Assembly: GCF_910596095.1 (NCBI RefSeq)
Contig: NC_056538.1
Span: forward strand, 9,480,001-9,544,000
Source of the DNA: Thunnus maccoyii
Taxonomy: Eukaryota; Chordata; Actinopteri; Scombriformes; Scombridae
DNA length: 64,000 bases
Direction of reading: 5' to 3'
Below are positions 48,885 to 63,800 of the stretch, piece after piece (positions within the stretch are counted from its first letter, which is position 1; each line of letters opens with the position of its first letter). The translations under genes and the position numbers were made by a program. Under the pieces are notes generated by a model that saw only the letters and a program-made list of their open reading frames with translations, was not told where the DNA came from and made no database searches.

Positions 48885-51800
48885 TGGAAATACATATTCT
48901 AACGGTCCAATTAACATCAATGAGCCTTTAGTTGTGGACAAAAGAGTGTGTATAGACAGTGAGTGATGAGAAGGAAAGAGTGAGGCAAATGGGAGTGAAC
49001 AGAAGAAAAGGATAAAGAATGAAAAGAAGGGGCATTTAAAGGCAAAAGTGTCACATAAATACATGAGTACAGAACATTTGTATCCATTTTTACACACATA
49101 TACAGTCAATGCATATGCCTACACACACGTACACACACTTGGAGTATAAGGTCAAAGTATTTAAGCTCAGAGAAAAGCAGCAGCTACAGCGCTACTCATG
49201 GTTTAGCACCTGAAGTCATCTTGCAAACCTGTGACATTTAGTTGACCTACAGCAGGCAAACCTCACACTCTGTGCTGTAATAGCGCTCATTAATAATACT
49301 GAATAAATGTCACACAGGTGAGAGAAGATGATGCTACTTTTGTCCGAGGTCATGTTCACCTTGAAGGTTTCCAGCAGACCCCCGTGCCCCCCATTCTCCA
49401 GCTTGTCCTCCTCTCCCGCCTGGCCCAGACCCAGCGTAGCCTGACTCTGTCTGTGCAGCTCATCGTGGAGGTTGTCCAGCAGTGCAGCTCGCGTTCGCCC
49501 CTGGAATGAGTTCACACGCACAAAAGTCACACATGAAAGCATTTGGATAGGGATGATTGTGGAAAAAAGCTGAACAGTGATTGAAGGCACGCTGTGGCGT
49601 TTGAGGGCAAGTGTGCATGCGTGCGTCACCTCTAGTTTGGCGAATTTGTCAGATTTGTAGCAGGCGTTTTCGGCATTGATCAGCTTTGTCAGCAAGAAGT
49701 CTCGGAACTCAGGACCCTAGAGAGAAGGAGAGAGAGAGAGAGAGAGAGAGTTAAATGATGAACAAAAGGGGTGAGGGGCAGGGAAAGGAAAAGGTGACCT
49801 TCATCAGCACAGTGCAGATTACAGTATTGAAGCACACTAAAACAAAACAAAAAAAGTGTGATCACAAGTATCAACCTCACTGGTTTAAATTCTCATCTGC
49901 CTCAAATCTTCTTTATTTGTGCTTATAAGCTGAAAATCATGTTTCAATAAGTACCTGAATGTTGTACTAAGTCTGGAAGTCAGGTTTTGTTTCTAATGCA
50001 GTTTTATGGGATCAATACAGGATCGATTTCCCCTTTGTGACACTATCTGAAATAAGCCAACTCGTTTTAGCTAATGTCACACTGAAGGAGGAGAGTTTTT
50101 TGGATGTGCAATCAAATGGTAAACTGTGACTTTAAAAGAGCATGTTTTAATACTTGCAACTATAAATACTGTATTGCCAGAGGTGGGACAAAGTCATTGT
50201 TTTCAAGTCTTGGCTATGAAGTCTGGAGTCAAGTCCCAAGACAAGACCAACAAGTATCAAGTCAAGTCTAAGTCCTAAACTTTTTGTTTTGAGTCCTAAA
50301 CAAGTCATTATATGCCCTTCACCAAATTTAATGCGTAACACTAAGTTAACAGTATCTAAAATTTGCTAAACTAGACTAAAAGTGTAATTTTCTTCAAATA
50401 AACTTTATAATATTTAAAGGAATAGTTCAATAATTTGGGGAATATATTTATTTGCTTTCTGACAGAGAGCTAGATGAGAACCACTCTCATATCTGTCTGT
50501 TTCAGCAGACGGTTAGCTTAGCTTTGCAATAAGACAAGAAACAGGGAAACAGCTAACCTGCCTTTGTCCAAAGGTAACAAAAAAGAGTAAAATGATAAAA
50601 ACTAAATTTGCCATTTTAAAGGGATTATGTGCCAAATGATCAATAAACAAGTGGTATCAATCTACTCATCTGCTGTAACTCTGCTAGAAAGTGAATGAGC
50701 AAATTTCCCAGGATGTTGAACTATTCCTTCAAAAGCAAATGATCAGGTGTGTCTTGGTATGTTATCCCTGTAACACAATTGCAATCATTTGTCATGTCTG
50801 GGCCAAGTGCATAGTCCAAGTGGTAAGTTATCATCTTCAGTCTCTGTCTGCTGGTCAGCTATCCCTCCTTCCCTCCTGATTGGTTGCCCTTGGATTGAGA
50901 CAAAGTATATCCACCCAGCACATCATTCATAACATAATTCTTAATCTTGGGGCTTGGGGAGCATATCAAGCCCAAGTGAAGTCATGAGTCATTGATGTTA
51001 AAGTCAAAAAGCAGAGTTATGTAAGATTCGCGTCATGAATCTGAAATAATTCAGATTCATGACTTGAATCTTACACAACTCCAGTTTGACTTGAGTTACT
51101 GCTAAAACTCAAAGATGAATTTTTCCCTGTCTTCTTCCCTCAGCTCTTTATCTCACCTTCTTAAAGACAGCTGGGTTTGGAAGAGGGGGTCCAAAAGGAG
51201 GCACATCCTCCCTCGCTGTAACAGACACCTGTGCACATAAAAAACAAACAATAGTCACACGTTATTAACATTTATTATCCAGAGGGTTTCAAGAGGAGAT
51301 TTCAAGCTGAGAGCATGGGGCGAAATCGGAAGGAAACTTGGGAACACTTTGTCATTGCGAGTGATTCATCATGTACTTTGGTGTGTCTCTGCTTTTCCAG
51401 TTATTTATAATTTGTTTCCTGAACCAGTATCCAGCTAACAGGGACAAATATCAGTTTCAAAAACTATTTACAGCTTGTTTGAGCTCAATTATATACCAGA
51501 TATACAGAAATATACACACAAGACAAAAAATCTTATAAATATGTAAAATACAATACAAAAAGCTGCAAGGTTATGAAAACTAACAAGCTATTATGCAATA
51601 TCTGCAGATTTACTCATTTACTGTTATTACAGAGGAGCAGTGTCATTTCCACACACTGGTCTGGTTTGTACCTTGTATGTTGTGTTCTCTGTACATGGGT
51701 TCTCAACCTGCACCAGCACATACGCATGCAGAAAGTTGGAGGCGATCATGTCTGGGACAAATGGTGTGGACTCTTCCTGGAAGACTGCTGCCACGATGTC

Positions 51801-54800
51801 ATTTCCTATGTGCCTTTTCCTCTGGAGCTGAAGAAGCAAACACATTCTTTTTTTTTGTTTCTGTAGCAGAGGAAACTTTTAAAAGAAAAGCACGATGTAT
51901 AAGTCTTCTATCACACATAAACCATAAAATGCAAAAGGGATTTATTTGTTTCTAAGGAGGATTTTAGCAGCTTCACATCAAATAACTTTCCAGCTTTTGA
52001 TTGAAGCAGTTTTAGCAACAGTTTATGAAAAAGCTATTTCACAACGAGAACAGCAAGAGACAACATCAGCTACACCTGAGCAGTTCGATATTGGCATTTT
52101 TGAGCCAAAGCATCCTCCTTCAGCAGCTAAATCCACCGCGCCTTCAGTGTAATAATAATAAAGCCAAGATTAAAGCCTCATACCTGCTGAACGTCTCCCT
52201 CGGTGAAGGGAAGCTTGGTTGACACGTGGAACATAATCTCTCTCTGTCTGAAGACAGTGTAGACAGATTCAGAGCCTGTCTGTCCATGGGACACATCCAG
52301 CCCACCGCGGAACCTGTCACAATATCAAAGCACGCTGGTCATGTTCACTGTTTGGCCTTCTCCCTTCAGTAACAAGATAAGGTTTTAATTCATGTAATTT
52401 AAATGCATATGTCAGTTTTTATCATCCTTCAAATGCCACTCAAAATATTTTGCAGTTCGCCATAATCTATCAGCTACAATTAAAAGACTCAGGTAAGGAA
52501 ACAGTAACAGTCATGAGTGTAATGCAATAGAAAAAGCCTGCAAGACCACACAATACACATGGCTCTGATTATCTGTCTATGTGGCACTTTCTTTTCTAGG
52601 ATATGATTCACTAAGCAGTTTATCCCGATTGCACGCTGAAGCCAAAACAGCAGGACAAGTTGCTTGAAGGTTACAGTAATTAAATTGATTGCAATGCACT
52701 CCGATGGCATCTTTCTTTTGATCCTTGTGCAGCCTTATTTTAATGGTTATTTTGCTATGAATTCTGCCTTCTTTCCTTATGTTTATCCAACTTTACTCTG
52801 CTTCTTTTCCCTTATTCATTTGCATTCTATTCCGGTCTCTCACCCTTTAAAATCCTGAAGTTCAATATTGCCACCCAGGATACTGAGAAACTCCTTGAAC
52901 GCCGGGGTCTCTTCATTGTTCCCAAACAACTCTTCCTCTGACGTCTGAGAGGAAGAGGAGCGGAAAAAAATACAGAACAGGAGAATACAAGGAGCAGAAC
53001 GGTGTGAAAGATCAGAAGCTGTATTTAAAGGCAGGCTCAATTTTAGATCAATACAGAAGATCAATATAATCACTCACCTGTCCAAACTTCTGGTAGACGA
53101 CTCCAAATTTAAAGGTGTTGTTCACCTCATGCTCGTCATAAGCCACTATCAACTGAGATCCCTGTGCACGAACAAAAACAATTAGTTCTTACTTACTCCC
53201 TAACTACTTGCTGTAGTAGTTTGGAAAACATGTTTTTTTCCTAGCCAACATGTCTCCAGGGCAGATTTACTGGGCCTGTGTTACGCAAGGATGACATGCG
53301 GGAAACTGTCACAGCCCCCAGCGAGGGCAGTGATCTTGTCGCAGCCTCTTGCAGACTGAGACACAGATGGTTTGTTTCCTTCCCTGAGGCAAGGACTGAA
53401 AGCATGCTCCATCACACCCCTCCAGTGGGCTCACAGGAGGAGAAACAGATCCATCGTTTCCATTTCAGAGACTTGTTGTATCATCAATTGTTTTTGAATA
53501 ATGTACTCGCTGAACAGGGTGGATTTTAGAGAGGTAGGAGGGCTTTATGAGGGGTAAAATGTGAACAGTTATGCACTTTGTTGGTTGGGTTGGTATAAGG
53601 ACAGGTGGGTGATGCTGGCAGATGTAATGCCCCGTACATGAAGTAAATGGCATTGAACATTTATGGATTTGAAGTTATTATTAAATGTAGCATTAGTGCT
53701 TCATCCGGTGTCCCTTTGTGTCTTAACAGAAGGAGATGTAGGTAGGAAAAGGTAACTCAGGTCAGCTTGAATGACTAAATGTATATCTGGCTACATGAGC
53801 CGGGGACAGACTGGTGATGATGAGGTCATGATGTCAGACTCACCCGAGGGTACAGGACCGGGTTGAACTTCAGTCCTGTGGCGTCGTCACACAGCAGCTG
53901 CGAGAAAAAGAGACTCACTGAATTTGACAGATACCATAAGAGAGCGATCTCATCATCCATACTGGAAATACAGTATATCCACAGTAAGACTCAAAAGGGA
54001 AAAGCTTTTTCATACCACTGAGTTTAAGTAAAAAATATACATTTACAAAGATAACAGAGTTTACTGTTCACATTTTTATTTGCAAGTTAAAAATATATTT
54101 CTAGCTACAGATGAGGGAATCTTTGTGCACCTAAATATCTAAAAGTCATTATAATACTTGGTTTGTAATCAGTAAATATCTCCTCACTGGATCAGTGAAT
54201 CACACGTCAGGGTAAAAATCATCAAGTGCTGTTTTTTTAATGAGCTGATAAAAGTGTCGGATCAGTCAGCTGCTGAAACGATATCATCCTCCTTCCGTCT
54301 TTCTTTCATTAAAGAGTGAGCCAGTGTGCATGTGACAACCTGGCCTTGCAGCTACTATACACCACATGTTTTCATTATGCTGTGTGTTTTTAGAGTGTAG
54401 AAAAATGCATGTGGCAAGTCTATTTTTGAGCTGTATCTTACCTTTGCAATCTGAGGTACACTGGGCAGCTGGTTGATGCCTGATAAAGAGATCCTATCAT
54501 GGACTGTTTTGGTCCTCGACCTGCAAGGAGATATAAAGAGAAGCTGTGCTTGAGGGGTTGTTGGGAGATTTGTTCCATCAAATAGATTTCTCAACATTAA
54601 TGGTTTAGGTAACAGCATTTCTCACCGAGTTAAAAAGAGAAAAAAGACAGCGACTATCGATGGGCACTTTGATACCAATTGATGTGATACTGTGTTAGTG
54701 GCAATTTTCAGAGGAGCAGAATCTGTATTACTAGCATTATAAATGTCAAAGAAGAGATTATCCATCACCTGGCCACAATCTTCTCTGCAGCCTCCACAAT

Positions 54801-57800
54801 AACAAAGTGCAAACATAGCATTACTTGATTGTTTTTCTCGCTTGTTAATGAAAATGTCACCAACTGTGATAATGACAGGGAAGCTGTCCACGACAGCACT
54901 GCAAATCTGTTCAAACATATCAGAGTCAAACATGACAAAGAGCACACAGAGCTGCAACGATAGAGGAGGGAGGAGGGAGGAATAAGACCCAAACAAAGGC
55001 AGCATTCAGGTAGATTGCAAAGCTGCTTTATTATTGTTTATATGAGACTAGTAATGGATCGAAATCCAAAATTTGCAGCCCATCACTAATAGGTAGACAA
55101 GACAAGAAGAGGGAAAGCAAATGAAGATACCAGGAGAGGAGACAAGCTATAGAAGGAGTTAAACCTTGACTCAGTGAAATACGGTGTTGATATTTTGTTT
55201 CTCACGTTATACCTAAATGCATGAAATTAAAATACTAAGACCATTAGTCTCAGTATGCTGCATGTTCACAATACCTGAGCATGATGCGTAGGAATTCCTG
55301 TCCCTCACCCTCCTCGTGTTTCAGAGACATGATGAGGTTGCCTATGCTGCTGCCAGTACAGTAGTAGTTCATGTGTTCCTGGATGAAGGGGAGAGATAGA
55401 GAGAGAGAGATTTTTGGTCAAACACAATAACAGACTCTCCCTGCTACAGACACAGTGAAACTGACCTTAATACATACACACACACACACACACACACGCA
55501 CTCACCTTCCCTAGGAAGTGTTTGCGGTATGCGCGGGCTGTGCTGTTACACTCCAGGCGGTAGCTGTGCCCCCCACCGGGACTCATGCCCTCTCCTCCAT
55601 CTTCCTCCTCACAGAAACTGGACTCTGAGGAGGACGGGGTCCCAGCTGGAGCCTCCACATCCTCAATCCAGTAGCCCCCAAACTGTGGCAGGATTACCTG
55701 GGGGTATGGACCACCTTTCTCCAGGACCTTAGATAGGAGGGCAGGAGAGAGGCAAAAATGTGAAAAAAAAAGTATTGTAGCTCTGGGGCACGCACAGTTC
55801 TAATGATAAAAGAGCAATGTGCTTCACCTTTAAATGTATTTTCTATTGTTGGAAACACTCCTAGCTAGTGGTTACACATGAGACAGGTGTAAATGTGTGA
55901 TTTGAGTGTATTATGTGAGGGAGATGACTCACATCTTCTATTCGTGGGTAGGGTATATAGTCATCCTGTAAAAAAAGGGAACACACAACATTAAAAATAC
56001 ACATTTTAACATACAGTGGCTGAAGTTCACTGACTTTCACCACAACGATACAGCTGCAAGCAAAGCCACAAGCACAGGCACACAGGGTGACACAACGTGT
56101 TATGCCAAATGAACTCTCAGGTGATGATGCAACAACCTGAAATGCACAGTCATCAGCAAACATCAATGAGGGCATGTCACCCCTTGATGATGTCAGAGCC
56201 TTGAGACAATTCTGTTTTGATTCAGTAGCCCCCGGGGTTAAGAGCTGTTACAAGCCTCTAGTTGCTCTGGCATAGCACGGTTCCAGTGTATGACCTCTAA
56301 ATACTGCTGAGGCCCGTCTGCAGCGCTGAGAGAACAGTGCTATGAACAGCCAGTCATTTATATTCTGCAGCAGCGGGGAGTCAGGATACTGACAGGCAAG
56401 AGAGGATCAATTGACAGTTGGAGTTCATTCAACTTATAATCAATCAGATCAGGAGGCTATTGATTTTGTTCTTTAAAAAGCCATGAGAAAATTTTGAAAA
56501 GTGCTCACAAGGGTGTTAAGAATCTCTGAAAGGCTGACAGATGAGACAAGAGCAACCACAGAGGAAACTGGGAGGCATGATGAAGAAGTGATGGAGGAAA
56601 ACATGCAGAGAAACGACGGACATCATGACACAAACTGATGACATGTGTGTGTGTCTGGTGTCTGGCCACACCTTCCATTTTTTGGTCTCTTCAGCTTTGG
56701 GGACCTAATTAGTGTCCGTATGCAGCATGAGGACGGAAAAGCACAAGGGTCAAAAAGCAAGATCTGTTCATTTTTGCGCATCACACACTGTCCTGCCACA
56801 CAGCACTCGTGTTTTCAGACCTCATCGTCTCTGTTGCCAGATGACAACTGGGTGAGTCATACATGCTAATTCACTTTTCCTACACACACATATACACACA
56901 CACACATACAGGTAATACAGACACTTAGTCATCCTCCCTTTCTCCAGCTTCCAGACATGATAAGTCTTCCTTTTCTCATTTGTTACAGTATTTGGCAGCA
57001 GCACTGAGGCTTTTCAGTCTGCAGTGTTTTGTATATACAGTGTATGCAGATATGAAAAAACCAATCTGGTAGACACATAGAAAATTGGCCAATTACAGTA
57101 CAGGCCCAGTGGAACAGCTTGCGTACATGAACGAGAACAGATGTAAGGAAATAAGCACATGTATGTGGACTTCTAAATAAACACGCACACACACACACAC
57201 CATCTGATGCCACCAATCATACCAAAAATCAGGCAACACACACACACACAGGCACATTTCTAGTCTGTAATGGTCTGAGCGCATATTGATGCAGCAGCTG
57301 TTACAGTCACAGGGGAGTCATTGTCAACAATACGAGACTGATCACAAAGGCGCCCTTAAGAGGCTTCAATTTTCAGTCATAGAGAGAGAGATGGAGACAA
57401 GACAAAGGAAGAGGAAGGGGTGGGTGAAGTTAGGAGAGGAGGGAAAAGAAGAGATGGGGATCAAATAGGTGACCTTCATCAGCACCATCCCGATTACAGT
57501 ATGGCAGCACCCTTTGAACACGGAGGGATCCAAATGTTATAGGTGGCAGAGCTCAAGAAAGCAGGTCGATGCCAGCTGAGGTGCAGAAAAGACGGATGAG
57601 GGGCACAGTTGTGTGTACATGAGACTCTTTGATCATCAGGCTGCATTGACTGACTTGTCATCTACCTGCTGCCTACACTTTTCAAATAACTATGCTGATG
57701 TCTTCAGTCAGCGTGTCCTGCTGCATGTCCCAGCCCCTGTCCCCATAACTTCTGTGTCATTATAGGGAAAATTATTATTCAAAATTAAAGGATGAGGCTG

Positions 57801-60800
57801 GTGCTTTCTATGTTTTCCTTATTGTCAACTAATCAGATGAAAAGAACAAACCCAACAATGCGTTAGTCCACATCTAGATACTATCTACTAGTGTTTACAT
57901 TCTTGAACGACACGTGACTACTCCAGTGTTTACTTTAGCCCTGTTTCACACTGGCACCTTTTAGCCCCGTGTTTAGGCGATTTTCAGGGGATAACCACGT
58001 AAACTCTAGGCTAAACCTGGCCAGCAAGCACTAGGCTAAAGTCGGAGTTAGCCCACTTTGAAATGTGCCAGGATTGTGCCAGTGTGAAAGCTTTCTCAGC
58101 CCGCAGCTAAGGAGGTTATAAGAATACTTTTTAGCCCTGGGCTAATGCAGTGTGAAAAACCCTAAAATAAACTACAGTGCCCACATTCCAACTCTGTGTC
58201 CTAGAAATTGTGTTTATATACTACCAATTTGCAACAGTAAATACATTTTGCAAAAAACGTAATGCTGCATATTTATGTTTTTTAACAAGGTAATGAGGAC
58301 ATGTTGCTGATGAACATATTGGCCAAGTTGCAAAATGTTTGCTGACAACATGTCAACCACAGCATTGTTTTTCACGGTCATATTAAGGCACCCACAGCAC
58401 TTGGTTAAGGTTATGGATTGATTGTGATCTTGGTTAAATACTGTAAAAGTCAACAGTGGCTCAAAGCACAAGACATCATGTTTTTACTTAGTTAATGTTT
58501 AAACAAAACCACAGTCTACAGACTTTTCTTAACTTTACCAAAGTGGTTTTGTTTTCTAAACCTAAGCAGAGGGGGCACAGGATACAAACCTGGTCTACAG
58601 TGTCAAAGTCCTGCAATCTGTACACCTGCCGTTCAAACCAACATCCTCCCTATGACTTGCATAACTTTGGCTACACAGGCAATTCTTGGTAGGAAAAATT
58701 TAATGTTGAATTTTGAATTTCCATGGCATTAATTTGTTGGTAATAAGAAATATATAACTACCCTTTAAGGGTTTGGTTTAGAGAGGTGGTGAGAGGTTTT
58801 TTAGGTAGACTAATGAGCTGTTTTTGTGGGTTGCTACATTAAAACTACTTTCTTTGCTCTTTCCTTTCAGTGCCTGGTGACTTCACACCTACTTGACTGT
58901 AAGTCTGCTCAGCTGTGTATAAGAAGGGTCACTCTGTTCTTAAATTATGAATATTTCCAGTGACTAGACCAGCTCACGCATCTTGGAGATCGTGATCGAG
59001 ATCATCGTGAACCATGAATCCTTTTTCCCCACAAAAAGAAGCTCCAAAAAGCCCTTTTCTCTCTCTTTGGATCTTCCTTTGACTGCTTGTTCCCTCGTCG
59101 CCTTTTTTTGAATGTGTCTTTCATTTCTAACCCCCCAACCTCCTTTCTCCTCCTCTTCTCCCTTTTTACATCACTATCTGTCCTTAGACTACCCAAAGCT
59201 GTGTCCTTGGGGACTTGTGGAGGGCACAAAGTGGCCACATACAGAGAGAGACAGACTTTGTTCAGAAGAAAGAAAAAAAATCAATGAATTCCATACAGAG
59301 GATGAGAAAATAGTTGTACGCCAGTTCAGTTAATTCCAGTACTACTCTTCTCTGCCCCCAGCATGCCTATTATCCAATCTGAGCAACAGACTGAACCCAG
59401 CAGGCTGACCTACTGTACACTGATTAAATCATCAACGTCTGTCTCATCCATGTATATATTAATCCTGGTGGTGGTCAGAGAAAAAGAGAGAGGATAGACA
59501 CTATCTCATGAAGTTAATTCATGTTCTATATGGACATGCAGCTATTGCACATTGGCAACTATTGCTCAGACATTAAGTCAGAAAGGTGAGGAGAAACAGA
59601 AAGGAGAGAATAGACATGGTGGAATTAGGGAGAGGAATATGTCAGAGGAAAGAAGAAAGAATTGTTTCATACCTGCATTCTCTCCAGCATATCGAAGAAC
59701 TCTGCAGACTGAAACAGAGACCAAGGAAGAATACAAAATATGTCAAACAGGGTGTAACAATGCTAAACTTTGACTTCCAGAGCCTTCAAATCTACTGACA
59801 GCAAATACCATTCAGTCCGTGCAACAGCTCAGTCGTCACCCTGAAAGTTGGCTCTAATTTGCAACTCATACAAGTGTTTTGACAACACAAAACCCAGATG
59901 TCTGAATTTAAATTTCTTACTTTCTTACATTGGTAACATTAGTGTTGACAGCAGCAGATCTCGCTGACCAGCTTCACTGTGTCTGACACTCTTGCACTGC
60001 ATAAACATAGCTGTGTCAAGAGGGCAGGGCAGTTGAGATACTTTCCCAACAGCCTCTCACACCCACATGCACACACGCTGATAAGCAACCACTTCCTCAG
60101 ATAGTAACACACACACACACATAAACACACGCTCACCCGAACACATGCATCCTTAAGTGTGTTCACACATCCTCGTCCCCGAGGTCTCCACCTTGTCACA
60201 TAAACAAGCTGTGAGGGTGATAATGGTCTGCATGCTTTGTGTCTTGTGCTCAGATTTTGGCGCACGTATGTGATGTGTAATCGCAATCATGTGTGCAGGG
60301 TGGGTTTAGGCTATACACACTCACTTAAAAGTCATGTCAATTCAGGCACTAAAATTTAACTTCCTGTTCTAAAAAAAAAAGTCTGGTTTAGAGGAAGAAA
60401 TTAAGAAAAGCATTCTACAACAGCAGCCCCATGCTTCCTCTTTAGATGGCTTCTACACAGTACACTGCTGTTGAATTACAAAGTCACTAAATTGAAATAA
60501 AAACTTAAAAAACATCAACTACTGTATGACCTTCTTTAAAGGACTTTGACAGCTAGTGCCACTCACACACAATTACAGCAGCGTAGGATGCTGCCCATTC
60601 AATACCACCATAAAATACAAAGCAGGAGGAAACCAGGAACTGAATTCCCTACCAATGAACTGTAGCTCTTTAGCTAGGAAGGTCTGCCGCTGGGGGAGTG
60701 TTTAACTGGTGTTTTACAGCCGTTTGAATGACTGTATTCCAGTAACAACCTGTACATTACTACATTCTAACAGCACTAATAAAATTAATGTTATTCTCTA

Positions 60801-63800
60801 CGCTAGCTGCAGTACTCACAGGTAGTTGAAAATCTATAAATCTATCACTCCCTTTGCCTTGCCGACAGAACCACATACACATACAGAACTTATCAAGGAG
60901 TTAATATTAACTAGTTAAAGGTGTTGTAAGCTGATACAGCGCTGTGGCTGGACCTGTGGAGTCAACACCAGAAAGCACAGCTGTCTATATCTGTTAGGTA
61001 GCAGCTTTTGCAGTCAACACATGCTCTCTGCCAACTGCACGTTACCATGATGTGTGTGTGTGTGTAAAAGTAACTGTGAGGGCAACAGGAGAAAGAGAGG
61101 AGAGGGGTTAATAGATGTTTTTTTTCTCAAAAATAGCTTCAGATCATTCGTTTTTGGGTTTTTTTCCCTAATCCTCACAAACTTGTTGACCGTGACAGTT
61201 TAGACTGTTTCTCTAACCCAGCAACAACATCTGCATCTCTCATCACCCATGGCAACCCGCTGGGGCTACCACAGACTGCAGGCAGATTAGACCAGCTGCC
61301 TGCATGACTGACAGACTCACTGGCTGCTAAAATTCACACATATTCATGTAAAGTCATGAACATATTATATATACACATTGACAGCAATGATGCCATGTCA
61401 CACACAGGGACAGCAGCCTCCATGTCCCATCATGTTAGCTTCAGGATTAAAGGAATATTTCAGAATGTAACATGAAAAACAGTAATTGAACTGAATTAAG
61501 CTACTCCAATTGTTCTGTTGCTTTCTTTTTTAATTTAATTTTTAATCTTTGCCCTTCTGTTTACAGTCAAACTATGACAAACAGACAAGAAATGAGCGCC
61601 ATCAGCATCATGCTCTTCCTATTATATCCACAAAGTCACTTGCTGTTTCCAGTTCAGTTCTGTTTGCGATATGTTAGAGGCTTGTTCAAAAACAACTGTA
61701 CCTCAGCCAAAGTTAGCACTGCATCCTATCCTATATCCACAGACTCTTCTCTGCTGCTCACAACACAACTCTTCCTCTGGGTCTAAAAGGCGAAGGGTGG
61801 ATGAACAGATGGATCTGAGAAAGACAGCCCCACCCTCTCAGCTATCAGATGCAACACCCTTATAGCACTGTTACAGCAGAGCTCTGTCAGATCCATTACA
61901 GGTACTAGAACATGGCACACTGGTTGATATTTACGCTGACACACATCGGTATTTGATACTTCAGTCAATACTGTTTTGGCTTTGTCTCTGGGTTATGAAA
62001 GATTGTGGTGAAATATGGTACATGTGGGAGTAAATCTGCTATAAATAAGACATGAAAATGTAGACGTTTCAGAGATGCAGAGTCTACAAAAGTGTTTCTA
62101 CTGTTATGTGAAGTTGTAAAATCTTCCTAAACTAGATGTAACATGTATTGAAATAAAATTCTAGAGTAGTTGTGTCTGACTACTGAAACTGCCAAATGCT
62201 TTTATCTGATCTTGAACCCCTCTAAGTTTAAAATGTTTAATGAATTCTTGATTATATTTTTGATAGCAGGATAGGATGATATCACCTGTAAAACAGGACA
62301 ATCAATAAATTGAACATCACTGACTTCTAAATGTGTTTGTTCACCTTCAAGCTTTTTCAAACTCAGCATTATGAAAGTTCACCAGACAGCTAGCCCTGAT
62401 ACATCTGTTCATTTCTAAATCTTGTGAAACTTCATTATAAAAAGGGAAATGGCATGTAAGTCAGTTAACACACTAATCCAACCCAAACAAGCCCAAACTA
62501 ATCTGAACACAACATTATACCGTATATCAAATTACTCCCAGTATCAGACTACCTGGTTAAATCAAAATGCAGACTTACCTTAACAACAGCAGCTAAAACA
62601 TGTGAGCCCTCTCTGTCTCTGTCTTCCTCTTATTCTTACCTCCCTTCTCTATTTAGAAAAGGACTTCCCTCTCTTGTGCTTATAATCTCCTTTTTGCCAT
62701 TTAACGCCTAAAGCTTAAACAGGAAAGTCAAGTCAGGCAGCAAACTAAATCGTTTGTCAGAACAGAACAGGTCATTCCAGTGTGCATGTGTCTCCACAAA
62801 ACACACACAGATTCTCTAACACTGTCTAAGTTTTGTTTTCTGTCTCAGCTTGACAGTTGACTGTTAACATTACACATAAACACTAAAGTCTAAAACAGAA
62901 AGAAATGTGTGACTGAATGTGGCTTTGACAAACACATACACCAGTGACAACTGTGAGAACTGACATCAAGAACTTTTATTTCCTACCCTTGAAATAACTG
63001 TATATGTTTAACCACCACCACCTGATCTCTGACCCTAAACACATGTGCTAACCATTTAAAATGGTTCTTTATGTGCTTCACCTTTCTATTCATGAAAGGA
63101 TGTTCTGTCTGCATATATAAATTCAAGAACATATGCTAAACAGCTGCAGAGCACAATAGCTCCTAATGTGCCAGGATGTATGTGTGCCAGGTGCACAAAT
63201 TCCCTATTTCCATACCAGTGTGTCCACCCAGCAGACTCCTGTTTATAACCACTGTACAGGAGGGGCAAGGCCAATAACTACGTTGTGTAGCAACAACATG
63301 TAGTCTGTGCAATCAAATGCGATTTTTTTTTTTTTTTGTATTAATGAGTAATGCATTATCCAGCACAGCTGAGGATGAGATAGCCTGGCATTAGAGCTGT
63401 GACTAAATTATGAAATATCATTTTCATTGCATGGATTTTCCCATGGTTCAGCTCTGAGGTTTGAGTTATGTGATTGACACCATGATTACACCAAAACATA
63501 TTATATTTTTGCTTACGAATCTGCAGGATTTGCAGTTAAGTCAGTGTAGTGTATTACTTAAATATTTAATTTTTTAGGCTTCAGAATAATCTGTGGTTTG
63601 TTCACACATTTTTACAACCTTGTGGATGGATTTGATGTCGACTGTGATTGTAGGAAATTATAAGGTTCATAACTTCTTTACCAGTGTGACACTGATGATG
63701 AATATCTGACCATTAGACCACTCTGGCTTACAGCGAAATTGTGGGTTGCCGATTAATAATTACCAGAAATCAACCACACATCAAGAGGAAAATGAATGTT

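Larger units (their letters stand above)
55966..59672. other. rap1gap2 intron before the DDYIPYP exon
   Basis: 3.7 kb with the tentative 33-nt exon at 56672, one copy of the intronic repeat pair, and the palindromic element at 57937. No other exon seen. Confidence 0.5.

Noticed and set aside
45815..59708. Identification of the GAP gene as RAP1GAP rather than RAP1GAP2
   Set aside because: [36 protein letters not shown] and [12 protein letters not shown] fit RAP1GAP2 and are absent from RAP1GAP as I know it.
61671..61865. Basic plus-strand ORF ([14 protein letters not shown])
   Set aside because: Isolated, no splice partner, and within the large rap1gap2 upstream intron.
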